Shown piece after piece: positions 47,701 to 59,179 of a stretch of DNA of 64,000 bases. A program made the position numbers and the translations under genes. The DNA comes from Epinephelus fuscoguttatus. Taxonomy: Eukaryota; Chordata; Actinopteri; Perciformes; Serranidae. Location of the stretch: NCBI RefSeq assembly GCF_011397635.1, contig NC_064754.1, positions 28,376,543-28,440,542 of the forward strand, written 5' to 3'. Position 1 is the stretch's first letter; each line of letters starts with the position of its first letter. A model generated the notes under the pieces. That model was not told where the DNA came from and ran no database searches. It saw only the letters and a list, made by a program, of their open reading frames with translations.

Positions 47701-50700
47701 CAATGTCTGTTTATTAATTTTTTGAGTGTGGTAAAGGTACAAAAACATTCCCTTATACTGGACAATAAAGTTCCTAACTTACTGTACAAAGCTTTTTTTA
47801 AGTTGATACACCAGAGATTTACTTTTATACACCACTTTATTACAATATTGTATTTCAGTCCCGTGGTTTTCAGCCTAAGGGCCCAGCCTCTCCAAAGGAG
47901 GGCAAGATACATTTCACCAGATCATGAAATGATTAATGGGAGAGGAAAGAGGAAAAGTTCTGCAACAAAAATCTGTTCAGTAATCTGTAACATCTTTAAC
48001 TCAGGACTCAACCTTGTCCTGATGATAACACTGTTACAAGCAGAAATCAAACTGTCAGTAGTAACTCACTTTCAGAGCCATGAGGTCGTTGTTGAGTGAA
48101 TGCCCCACCAAAACTGCATCGCTCGGCAACAACGTCCTGAGCTTTACTTGGACATCTCGCAGGGTGGTTTTGACTGGTCGCAACATCGCTGCGGTAATAC
48201 CAGAGAACCTGACAGAAGGGACCCAGCAGCATGGGGAACAAAAATGTGTTATAACATGTTAATCTGATGAAGTGATGTGACTGTGAAAGGGGTTTTTTTG
48301 GGGAGTTTTTCCTTATCCGCTGTGAGGGTCTTAAGGACAGAGGGATGTCGTATGCTGTAAAGCCCTGTGAGGCAAATTGTGATTTGTGATATTGGGCTTT
48401 ATAAATAAAATTGATTGATTGATTGATTGATTGATTGACTGGACAAGAAGCTTCCCATGAGTACTGATACATGTTCTCCCTGTGTCAGTGTGGGTTTTCT
48501 CGGGGTACTCCAGCTTCCTCCCACAGTCCAAAGACATGCAGGTTAACTGGTGACTCTAAATTGTCCGTAGGTGTGAATGTGAGTGTGAACAGTTGTCTGT
48601 CTCTATGTGTCAGCCCTGTGATAGTCTGGTGACCTGTCCAGGGTGTACCCCGCCTCTCCCCCAATGTCAGCTGGGATAGGCTCCAGCCCCCCGCAACCCC
48701 CAACAGGATAAGCGGTTACAAAAAATAAAAAATTAATGACTTGGTCTGTGAGTTTTGTGGTTGCTACAATGCTGCGTTGGTGTTTAACAGGTGTAAAATA
48801 GAAACACTACTTGAAAATGTGCTTGCTTTAATACATAAGTGTATGTCTGTGAGTGTGTGTGCGTATGTGTGTGTACCTGGTGAGGTAGTTGAGGATTCGG
48901 TTTTGAGGTTTCACCAGCTCATCCAGCACACAGTTTCCATCACTGTCCACCACAGAGACACGAGCCAACTCATTTCCCTTTTCTGTTAGACACTGAAACA
49001 CAACATGGACACACTGGTTAACAGCTGGAACAGGGATAGAAACCTTCAAATAAGTCAAGACACAAACTTCTTTTAAACATCTTTCTCACAAAACCCACAA
49101 AAGAAATAATATCACCATTATAAGAGGCTGAGAAATACTGAATAAATGGAGTCTGCGCTAGAGGAGAGGACATAAAAAACAGGTTGTTTGACAGTTTAGA
49201 CATGGTTTGGTCTAACATGCCCATGCAACTGTTTTTATGTAGGATGCACAAAAAGATAGACTGTCAGAACATAAATATGCGATTAGGAAGACCACTCCAT
49301 GGCCAAACACTTTAAAGAGGTACACAAGAGTAATGATTCTTTAATGAGGATAGAAGGTTGAGAATCAATACAGGTGCCCATTAGAGGTGGGGATCGTTTA
49401 CGCAGACTTCTTCAAAGGGAAACTTTTTGTTTTTTAAACTTGATGCAATGGTATAGCCGGTGTACTCATAACATATCACTTAAAATGGAACTGTAAAACT
49501 GGCGTATCAAGAACACTGCACTGTGCAACACTGCATTATGTATGACACATGGATTTGTCACAGCACATACTGCTGTATTGATTGTTTGAAAATACATAAC
49601 TGGATTCTGCAATGAAAAATGGGAATGAAGAATATAACATCTCACCATTTCACAGTCAAGCCCATACAGAGGGCTGCTGTCAGTCACACTGTCAACACTG
49701 TCTGTGCACACAAACTCCTCAAAGCCTGGCATTCCTGTGCAAACAGAAACAAAAAAGAAGTGAGATCACAGAGATGGAGACACAGAAAGCAACCAAGAAA
49801 GAGTGAGACCACATCCACACTAACCCAGCACATGTTTTGACCCCCAAAAAATTGAGCTTTTGATTAAAAAAGTGTATCTATAGTAGGAAAATCTAGGTGC
49901 ACATTTTAGTGAGGACAGGGAAAACACAGCTTCATGATTTCTAAGATACAGTCGGCAGTAAGAAAAACAAACAAACAAAAAAAAAAACATGAAAGCATCC
50001 AGCAAGGAAATACTTCATTTATCCTGCTTACTGCAGATGTAATAAAAAAAAGAGTCACCCTTGAGTGGGTAGTGTCTCTTGATCATCTCCTCCTCAGTGA
50101 GAACATATGCAGTCAGTCCTCTCTTCTGTGTCCCAAACTTGGTGATTACTGGGTGACACCACAGTGCTGCAGCATTGCACAATAACACACACACAATAAA
50201 CAATAAGAGTAGAAACTCTGGGAGAAAACAAAACTACTGCTGAGTGGTGTAATGTTTTGACTTCATGCCACAATATTATAACGTGACAATATTCTAGGGA
50301 TGAAAATTAGAGCATTCAGAGGATCGTTAACTACACACAATAAGATTATTTTGACTAACAGTCGATTAAGGTGAGGATATGAAACAACCATTGTTCATTA
50401 CGTAACACACAACAAATTAAAAAGTCCAGGAAATATTGAAACATTTAACTCTTTAGCAGCCTTTAAAAAAAACTGGGAAACAGTAAAGTTGTGTGGGCTA
50501 CATCATCATGCTTTGACAACCAAAGTCGACACTCAAAACACATCCACACATGACTCTCACCTTTGTCCAATTTACTGCTCTCACTCTGTCTTTGAGAAAA
50601 AGATGTACCATCCGATTTAGGAACTTCACTGCTGAAGATTCCTGACACCAGGCCGGTTGGTGATGGAGTAAAAGTCACCCTCTAATCCAGTCAGATAAAC

Positions 50701-51324
50701 AACAAGGATCAGTGTTAACCCAAAACACTGACACCATCCATATATGTATACATTTTTTCTTGTTCTTACAGTGGTGTAGTTGGTCCTGAGGTGTTGCAAG
50801 CTGAGGTAGTGCTTGTAAAAGTGACTCTGGGTCAGGCCCTCCACGATCACCACATTCACAGCTTTAATCTTCCTCTGATGGTGGAGGCAACACCAACTAC
50901 AGGAGACACAGGGGGGAAGAAGATGAGAAGACTTTGAGAGTTTAAGTGGTGTAGACTTTAAAAGGATCATTTAGATTATTGCCGGAGCACAGGGACACAG
51001 TAAAAGTGCATTACAGAGAGTTATTTGGATAGAACTGATGAAGTAGATTACACCTTACTGCCACAGTCATTACCTGGGCTGTTTAATGCCACCTGTTTTC
51101 CCCAGAGCGGCATAATGCAGCAGCTCTGTCAGCTCATTCAGTGTAATTGGTTGTTGAAGGCGGTCGAGCAGCACAGAGATCTGCGGTGAGCGGGAGGAAT
51201 GTCCATACTCCGGCGTCTCCTCACTTTCCTGACCAATTTTTAATCTCTTGGCTTCCTCGTGTGCTGTGGGGGCGGTGTTCTTTCTTTTCTTTCCGTTGCA
51301 TCCTGCTGCTGCTGAAGGCTCCAT
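41725..51324 (-). CDS. rexo5: RNA exonuclease 5 (REXO5), 18 exons, complete
   Basis: REXO5 is a DEDDh 3'-5' RNA exonuclease; fly work links the family to 5S rRNA and snoRNA end trimming. Exons in transcript order: 51324-51074, 50896-50770, 50681-50561, 50166-50059, 49734-49646, 48992-48877, 48208-48070, 47499-47405, 47318-47216, 47124-47036, 46540-46432, 45168-45070, 44981-44844, 44628-44536, 44418-44052, 43974-43775, 41964-41855, 41779-41725. All are GT-AG with a coding sum of 2,409 nt (802 aa). The exonuclease residues are D229 and E231 (GLDCEM), D312 (HSLNNDLMALK), and H360 and D365 (GHNPIEDAVAALELA). Two RRM-like domains follow: RRM1 from ~490 (CVVFAGPF, then VHAEVEFEL) and RRM2 to ~690 (EEMVRETFGHFGSV, then HGYIKFES). 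The N-terminus has KKRK and AKRLK nuclear-signal-like clusters. The ATG at 51324 is the first in the frame. Confidence 0.95.
42074..42840 (+). mobile_element. Non-LTR retrotransposon RT fragment in rexo5 intron 16
   Basis: The fragment carries FKYADDTAIL (near 42247), WCDNNFLHLNIPKTKELS, then (frame-shifted) LGITLDSN and a C-terminal end with RKARISKSSIPT. It looks related to the fragment at 18495-19140. It is broken by stops and frameshifts and lies antisense to rexo5. Confidence 0.65.
43480..43745. repeat. Possible MITE, TAGGGATGAGAATC type
   Basis: Read on the minus strand the right edge begins TAGGGATGAGAATCAAGAAC, a terminus common in teleost hAT MITEs. The other end is unclear. It stops about 30 bp from rexo5 exon 16. 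Confidence 0.35.
45765..46080 (-). mobile_element. Rex3-like fragment in rexo5 intron 11
   Basis: The reverse complement aligns in order with 3830-4090 of the copy at 3640-4350 (TGTTCCAACCCTCATCTGTGG, then CATGAGCTTTGG and GGCTCAAGTTCAGAGATAGG-like phrases). A run of A replaces a coding GAAGAG stretch. It is dead. Confidence 0.65.
48282..48437 (+). mobile_element. L2 LINE 3' tail
   Basis: This matches, in the opposite orientation, the last 150 bp of the L2 element at 14605-17872, including the ATTTGTGATATTGGGCTTTA phrase and the (ATTG)n tail. It is a severely 5'-truncated insertion in rexo5 intron 6. Confidence 0.85.
48472..48716 (+). mobile_element. tRNA-derived SINE, copy 3, head missing
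   Basis: It starts inside the SINE body (GTTCTCCCTGTGTCAGTG) and ends in AACAGGATAAGCGGTTAC. The tRNA-like promoter head is absent. Only about 35 bp separate it from the L2 tail. Confidence 0.8.
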
Positions 51325-52845
51325 GTTTAAGCTTAAGCTGGGAGATTTTTTTAAAAAGACATTTGAAATGACTTTGTCTCCTAACTGTCAAATGTCAAAC
51401 TCTATCATTTAAGCAGGACTTTATGTACGTCTAAGATTTAATTTAATGAAGGTAGAACAGGAAGTCCTGTGTTTGGCCGACTAGTCTTTGAATTAAAGCT
51501 CAGTACTTTTTAGAAATTGACTAAAATGTGTCTGTAACTTCAAATATCAAAACTGCCAATTATGCTGTAAGTGCTGTTAACTTATTCTTTGATCAGGTAT
51601 TTCCTTATTAAAATTATAATCTTAAACTGTATTTTAGACAGCAGCTGCTTTGTATTAAGAAAACATAAAAACTTAACACAATAAAACAATAAACACTGAG
51701 AAGGAGATGAAGAAAAGAAGCTTCAAAGTAATTCTGCTTGTAAATTCCATCATAGACGTCTGAGACAAAAAACAGAGCAGGGTTTATGTAAAAAATAATA
51801 TAGAAATATATTCCTCAATGTGCGGCACTGAAACAAGTTATGTTTTAGTATAGGTAGCCTATTATATTGGCATAACTATTGAAAAATATCAAAAATTACT
51901 CAGTCCAATCAGCAACTACTTGACTGACTGATATTCTGGAGCAACTTCATCCTTCACCAGGTAAAACCTAGTTTTATTTTATGTATTTATTTATCAGAAT
52001 ATGTAGAATAACATGCTGGTGATTTGGTTATTTAGATTACTTAAGCTGTAAAGCAACACAGTGATTAATAGGATAAATTGTGGCTTAAATTCTATGGTAC
52101 TTTATCCCATTATTAGGAGGACATGTGCATTAAAAGCATATCTAGTAGTGACTGTATCATAAGGTGTTTGTTTTATTAGTGCTGAAACTGTCTAGTAAAT
52201 AAAATACAGTAAGTTTAAGCATTTTGTTTGCAGGTGTAGGCTAAGTGAACTGATTCTAGTGTGGCACATTCCACACTGAAACAGTGAACTAAACTCATTT
52301 AAACTAAAGAGTGAGTTAAGAGTAAGTTACACAGGAAACACTACACTCTTTCTAGCTAGCTAATATATTTTTAAGAATAAGTTACAGCTATAACATTATA
52401 AATTGAGAGTATGTACAGGATGGGTCCACGCTTGAGAACAGTTACAAGAAAAACATGATTACATACCAGATGTTATTTGTCCTGCGGCTTCCACATGCAT
52501 GTTATTCTGGCCCTGTAGAGGCTAAAAACACGTTTCACAGGAACTGCTGCACGTTACAGTAGTGCTATAAAGTAACAAAAACTACAAGCGCTATTTCCGG
52601 TTTGTAACTAAAAAAATAAACGCATGTATTGACTGTGGTAATGGCTTTCCGTCAATAAACATAGCTGAAATTGCGTAGATTTTGATCAATTTGGTCATAA
52701 TGACACTATATAGGCTTATAAATGTTTTATTCGCGTTGCTTTATATGGACTGAGGGAATTCATGCTTTTGTTTTGATGAAAAAATGGTAAAACCGGAAAT
52801 GAGGTTCGTTGTATAACCAAGATACTAGATTACTACTATTACTAC
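51325..52845. other. Gene-free DNA between rexo5 and the first zinc-finger gene
   Basis: The 5' UTR and promoter of rexo5 must lie here. Minus-strand ETS-like cores are visible: ACCGGAAAT at about 52589-52597 (complement) and a CAGGAAGT near 51469. None is decisive. No exon with a domain is seen. Confidence 0.4.
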
Positions 52846-53029
52846 GACCTTTAAACACCAACAAAAAAAAAGACATCTGTGTAGTTATTGCTGTCTTTGT
52901 ATGAGCCACCGATGATACTGAGACTATTTGTTCCAGTCCGGACACTGATATAAGAAATTATAGTTGCCAACCGTTGGAAGCGGAACTCGTGATAACCTCA
53001 TGTATTTCACCGTCGGAACTTAAGAGTGT

Positions 53030-53043
53030 AACATCCGGCGGAA
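53030..53043 (+). promoter_or_regulatory. ETS-like promoter motif shared by both zinc-finger copies
   Basis: ATCCGGCGGAAGTA lies about 75-90 bp before the ATG and recurs at about 59358-59371 in copy 2. The conserved GGAAGT core suggests an ETS-family or YY1-like promoter element. No TATA box is seen. Confidence 0.4.
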
Positions 53044-53116
53044 GTAAACGCAACAAAGGCGTTACTCTATGAGTTAAACCTCGAGCCACATTTACTGTAG
53101 CCTACATTAGACAACA

Positions 53117-54713
53117 ATGTCTTCAACTGAGTCTTTGAGAGAGTTTGTCAACGAGCGACTAACTGCTGCTGCTGAAGAAATATTGGGAGTTTTTCAAAGA
53201 ACCATCGTCAAGTACGAGGAAGAGATCGATCGTCAGCGCAGACTGTTGGATATCGTGTTGAAGCCTGAAATAAAGTTACACAGGACAGGTGGGTGAAACC
53301 TGATTTAACTAATTTACTGCCATGTCTGTATATTTGCTGTAGCATCACATTAGTATGCTGTTGGTGTTGTTGTGTGTCCCTCCAGAGCTCCCACAGCAAC
53401 ATGTGTGTAAGGAGGAGGAGGTTGTCCCTGAGCAGCAGCTCTGTATTGAGGAGAGGAAGTCCAGTGTGGACCAAGAGCACCCAGAGCCTCCACACATTAA
53501 AGAGGAAGAGGAAGAGGAAGAAGTGTGCAGCAGTCAGGAGGGAGAGCAGCTTGTACTGAAGCAGGAGACTGATGGCTTTATGTTGACTCCTGCTGATGAG
53601 CAAAGTGAGCACAGTGAAGATCAGACTCTGGACTTCATTCATGACGACACTCAAAGTGCAGCAGACAAAGAGTCTGTCGTCATCATACCAGTTATAAGCT
53701 CTGTGATATCACAAGCAAGCAGTGACCACCAGCTGCTCTTTCACAACTCTCATGTAGCTGAGAGCCAAGATGAGGAAGAATACCTGCATGGAGACTCAGG
53801 ATCAACTAGAAACACAGAGTTTGAAGCAGAGAAAAGACATCATGAAAGTGAAATTAACAGTAAGAGTCCACACACCTCTGCTGTGATCAACTTAAATACA
53901 GGTAAAAAGCCTTTAGAATGTGACGTATGTGGGGAAGTTTTTGAGTGCAAGTCAAAATTGCAGAGACACCTGAAAAGCCACACAGGTGAGAAGCCACATA
54001 CTTGTAACGTATGTGGGAAAGCTTTCGGACGTAAATATGTCTTGTTAGTCCACATGAGGACTCACACAGGTGAGAAGCCATATACTTGTAACGTATGTGG
54101 GAAAGCTTTCGGACATAATAGTGTCTTGTTAGTCCACATGAGGACTCACACAGATGAGAAGCCGTATACTTGTAACGTATGTGGGAAAGCTTTCAGACGT
54201 GATGGTGTCTTGTTAGTCCACATGAGGACTCACACAGGTGAGAAGCCGTATACTTGTAACGTATGTGGGAGAGCTTTCAGCTATAATGGTCACTTTTTAG
54301 TCCACATGAGGACTCACACAGGTGAGAAGCCACATAGTTGTAACGTATGTGGGAAAGCTTTCGGACGTAGTGGTGACTTGTTAGTCCACATGAGGACTCA
54401 CACAGGTGAGAAGCCACATACTTGTAACGTATGTGGGAGAGCTTTCGGACGTAATAGTGTCTTGTTAATCCACATGAGGACTCATTCAGGGGAGAAGCCG
54501 TATCCTTGCAAAACATGTGGGAGACACTTCAGAACTGCCAGTCACTTGACAGCCCACATGAGAACGCACACAAGTGTAATGGTGCATCACTTGAGCACAG
54601 AGGTTCCAGTTGAAGTCACACATACACAGAAGAGAGACGGTTTACATGCAAAACATGGGGCAGAGCTTTCAGAGGCCTCTTCCATAAAGCATGCTAAGAA
54701 AAGTAGGGAGTGA
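53117..54713 (+). CDS. C2H2 zinc-finger protein, 8 fingers (copy 1)
   Basis: Two exons, 53117-53288 and 53386-54713, give 499 aa. Exon 1 encodes a 57-residue N-terminal module ([20 protein letters not shown], then a basic/acidic helix RQRRLLDIV) found at the start of many percomorph zinc-finger genes. Exon 2 has an acidic linker with a run of seven Glu, then eight C2H2 fingers at residues ~236-452 joined by HTGEKP linkers. Finger 1 ends HLKSH; most others share a LLVHMRTH end. Contact residues (-1,2,3,6): CSKR, RYVV, HSVV, RGVV, YGHV, RGDV, RSVI, TSHA. It has no KRAB domain. It is probably a nuclear sequence-specific DNA-binding repressor; its target is unknown. The last ~47 residues are the frameshifted remains of one more finger. 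Confidence 0.93.
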
Positions 54714-55027
54714 AGTCCAAATCCTGAATTTTAATTGAAATTGCAGGTCTGGAAAAGTTAAATTAGTGAGATAAAGAACAAAAGGAGGAGACTGCTTTCA
54801 AGTTTGAATTTTATACTTGCAGGAGTCATGGAAAACCTGGAAAAGTCATGGAATTAGTCAAAATCATAAGTCACAGAACTTGTTTGTGTATAATGAAATT
54901 ATTAGAATCATCTTCAGTGGATAACCCTCCATATAATGTAACATAATGGCAAATTCCTTTTCTGCAGCTGGCGTATTAATGTAGCTTTAATATGTGTCGA
55001 TGTGTGACAATGTTTGTTTACCATCTT

Positions 55028-57932
55028 TTTTTTCTTTTTCTTTTTTTTAGAATCTTTATTTCGAACATAAATAAAATAGAACAAAATGTACGTGATCAAT
55101 AAGGTAATCAGTCATACAAAATAAAATAAAAAATACAATCATAGTAACAGAGGTAAATATTTAGCCTTCGAAAAGGAGTAGGTAGAAGTTATGCACTTAT
55201 CTTGACCTACCCCTTATTTCAAGTAATGTTGCTACAATTAAATATAGATTCAGAGATGTGTTGGGATTCACAGGACCACAGATGATTTATCATTTGGTAA
55301 AATCATCACTGGACATTTAAAGGCTTTTTCCTCTGCATGCTCTTTGTCTTCAAACAAAGAGAGCTAGGTGACACCCATCTCCACAGGACGTCTCACCTCA
55401 CAGCTCAATGAGACACAAGTCTCACAACTTGATTGGACAAGACTTTTACAGTAACATGTGACTCTGATGTCACAGGCCTGCAAAGATCTGCTCCCTCCCA
55501 ACAGATCTCTCTCTCTCTTGCTCGAGCTGCTGAGCAGCTGGAGCCTGGAACAGCAGAGGCCCAGACCATACCCCAAACCACTAAAGGGAGGGCAATTGAT
55601 CATAGACTCTCTTGCAAACACAAGGTTTGCAACTAGCTTTCCAGCAACGAAGAGAACCAGGTGAGTTAGCACCCAGTGTCTAACTCTGCTAAACCCTGAA
55701 CGTCCAGCTTCCTCTGAGTTTCACCTTTGGAACAAAGAACACAACAAAGACTGCACCTGGAACCATCTTCCCAGCCTTCTTCTGCTGGCTAACAAAGCAG
55801 CACACCACCAAGTGACTCTTTCTTCCATCAACTCAAGGACTGGTAACACAACAACTGGGTATAGCTTATCACAGCTTTACAGGCTAAGCAAGACTGTTCA
55901 ACTTGTGGAACGTGATTTGATGCTGTTTACTGAGTTATTGTTGTGATTGTTTGCAGTTAGGTCATTGATTAGTTGGCTTCGCCAAAGCTAAGTGTTTAGT
56001 TTGCTAATACTATTAACAAGCAGATTCTTGCACACAACTAAACAATCTCTGCACTAATCCAGACTGTTTGCAACCCATATCACATTCACATAGACTCATT
56101 AACAAATAGGCTTTCAACAGAGCTGCACCCAAACAGGCTTCTCAGAGTTCCCGCTTCTTTTCCTTTGTCTTGGTCAGACAGACACCTCCCCCAACCTGAA
56201 GGCAGCTTTGATTCGGCCATCTTGTAGTTCCCTGTTGTCAGCCATTTTGTTTTGTAGGCCAAACAGCTCCTTGATCACCACACCCGCCTTTGTCTTTCTC
56301 TTTTCTCTCTTGCGCACACACACACACATTTACACACCAAGCTTGTATATAGTTAGTTAGAATTTGTGTGTTTTGGTTTGCTTTGCTAGTTTGTGAATAA
56401 ATATAATTCTTTGGAATCATACCTGCTGTCTGTTTAATGTTGCACAAGAGTGAATGAATAGTCAACCTCTGCTGCATCAAGAACTCCGAAATCCTTCAGG
56501 CATTACCGTTAATTTTGGTTGTTGTCATTAATTTAATTATTAATCAAACTCCAAATTAATAGTTTAACCTATTTTCTGAGACTGATATCTTTAACTGGCT
56601 ATCATTTTTCCCTTTACGGGAATGGTGCCCCACGAGGTGATTTAATGTTAATTAAGTCACATTATTTGACATGATTATTAATTATTGGCAATAATTATTA
56701 ATTATTTCCGATAGCCAATTAAATCCCTACATATTTGGTGCCTCCGTGTGAAGCCCAAATTTATGTTCCCAACAGATGCATATTAGCATGCATACATACA
56801 TAATTAAAGAAATACAATCACAAATGCGAGCTGGAATACTTCTGGTTCTGACTATATGTAAGTGATATGAGAAAACCTAGTTGTGGTGTGGATTGGATAC
56901 CCATGGAAGGAAGATACTTCCTATGCCAGCTGTGCTTCATATTAATACAATCTACTGTTTTTGAACAATCTTTTAAATTTATTTAAAGTGTTTCTGTTTT
57001 TCATTTCATCTGTACATTCATTCCATATTTTGACTCCTTTGACTGTGATGCTGTGATATTTGGAATTGGTTCTTGTCAAGGGTTTATTGAACATGTCCAA
57101 TCCTCTCAAGTTGTGGTGTTTGTCTCTTGCTTGGAACAAATTCTGAATATTTTGTGGCAATGACTGATTTTTATCTTTATACATAATCTGTGCAGTTTTG
57201 AGGTCGACTGAATACTTAAATTTGACTGTTTTTAGTTTGATAAAGAGTGGGTTTGATGATTCACTGTAGGTGGTCTTGTTCACTATTCTTATCGCTCTTT
57301 TTTGTAGTGGAAATATTGGTTTGGTGTTGGCACTGTATGTGTTCCTCCACACAGTAAGTTATGTATGGAAGTATAAATGAGCAGTACAGAAGGTATAATG
57401 ACTTTTGACACACGAGATCTTTAACTTTGTAAAGGATTGCAACTGATTTTGATATTTTGTTTTTAATATAATTAATGTGTGGTTTCCAACATAGTTTATT
57501 ATCAGTTATTCCTCCAAGAAATTTTATTAGAAAAAGAAAGTTCAGTGTTAGTTTATTGTAGTCAAACCAACTCTTTAGTTTTTTTTAAATAATTTTCCGC
57601 ATCATCCAGAAGTTGTTCCAAGTTGTTGCCACAGCACAATAAGTTGGTGTCATCTGCAAATAATAGTGTTTTCATTATTTTGGAGATTACACATATTTCA
57701 ATAATGTATAATATAAATCGCAATGGTTCCAGAACAGATCCCTGTGGAACCCCACATGTGACATCCTTCAGATTAGAGTTGATGTTATAAATATGAACAT
57801 ATTGACTTCTATTTTTCAGGTAACTACTTACCCATGTTAAAGCAACCCCTCTAATTCCATATTTAAATACCTTTTTTAATAATAAGTTGTGATCAACAGT
57901 GTCAAAAGCTTTTTTCAGGTCAAGAAATACAC
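55028..57932 (-). mobile_element. Non-LTR LINE, 5'-truncated, split by an LTR
   Basis: On the minus strand the sequence runs from GVFLDLKKAFDTVDHNLLL (57930) through CGVPQGSVLEP and the catalytic FADDTNLL (near 57665), to an ORF end at 57352-56942 (AIRIVNKTTYSES, GVKIWNECTDEMKN). The 3' tail follows at 55258-55028 (TATGTTCGAAATAAAGATTC). The clade (L2, Jockey or I group) is uncertain. Stops and frameshifts make it dead. The element is interrupted at 55259-56774 by a solo LTR. Confidence 0.75.
55259..56774 (+). mobile_element. Solo LTR, 1,516 bp, inside a LINE
   Basis: It starts TGTTGGGA and ends TCCCAACA, a perfect 8-bp inverted terminus with TG...CA. The 4-bp direct repeat GATG flanks it at 55255-55258 and 56775-56778. 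A GTGAATAAATATAATTC phrase (near 56391) is a likely poly(A) signal, so plus is probably the sense strand. No gag, pol or env remains, as expected after recombination between two LTRs. Both flanks belong to the same LINE 3' region. A 4-bp duplication is common for several retrovirus-like groups; the family is not identified. Confidence 0.8.
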
Positions 57933-58860
<928 letters not shown>

Positions 58861-58976
58861 CACAGCTGAAACTTCTGTGGAGATGCGTTCACGAAATGAA
58901 TGAAGGACAATGTCTCATCATGAGGAGACTGAAGAAGTACATTTTATTAAAATGCCATCAAGACCTGATAAAACTG

Positions 58977-59179
58977 ACCAATCAAAGCAGACTGGGCTTT
59001 TTCAGGAGAAGAGCTTCAAGAGACGGGTGGTCAAACTGAGCGTTTCAGACTTAGGGTGAATACGAGTACATTCAGGTTGACAGTATGAGGAAAATAATAT
59101 ATGTTATTTAATTAAAGTGTGAAAACAGGTTCTAGTAGAAACCCCAAATACAAGTATGAATAAGCATTATATGGGACCT
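58977..59179 (-). repeat. MITE end abutting duplication unit 2
   Basis: The reverse complement starts TTAAAGGTCCCATATAATGC and matches 29912-30080. Its terminus GGGACCTTT is also the first part of the duplicated unit. Confidence 0.65.

Larger units (their letters stand above)
52846..55000 (+). repeat. Tandem duplication, unit 1
   Basis: Unit 1 is homologous to 59175-61253 from the phrase GACCTTTAAACACC to GCTTTAAT. It includes promoter, both exons, the intron and the 3' UTR of a zinc-finger gene. By eye the intron and the first part of exon 2 are almost identical, and the flanks are more diverged. Confidence 0.85.

Noticed and set aside
48047-48472. 141-codon minus-strand frame
   Set aside because: It joins rexo5 exon 7 in the wrong frame to the L2 tail; it is not a gene.
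56727-56775. Primer-binding-site-like TTTGGTGCCTCCGTG after a CCCTACA
   Set aside because: I first took this as an LTR end with a retroviral primer site. The perfect TGTTGGGA/TCCCAACA termini and GATG target copies show that it lies inside a solo LTR.
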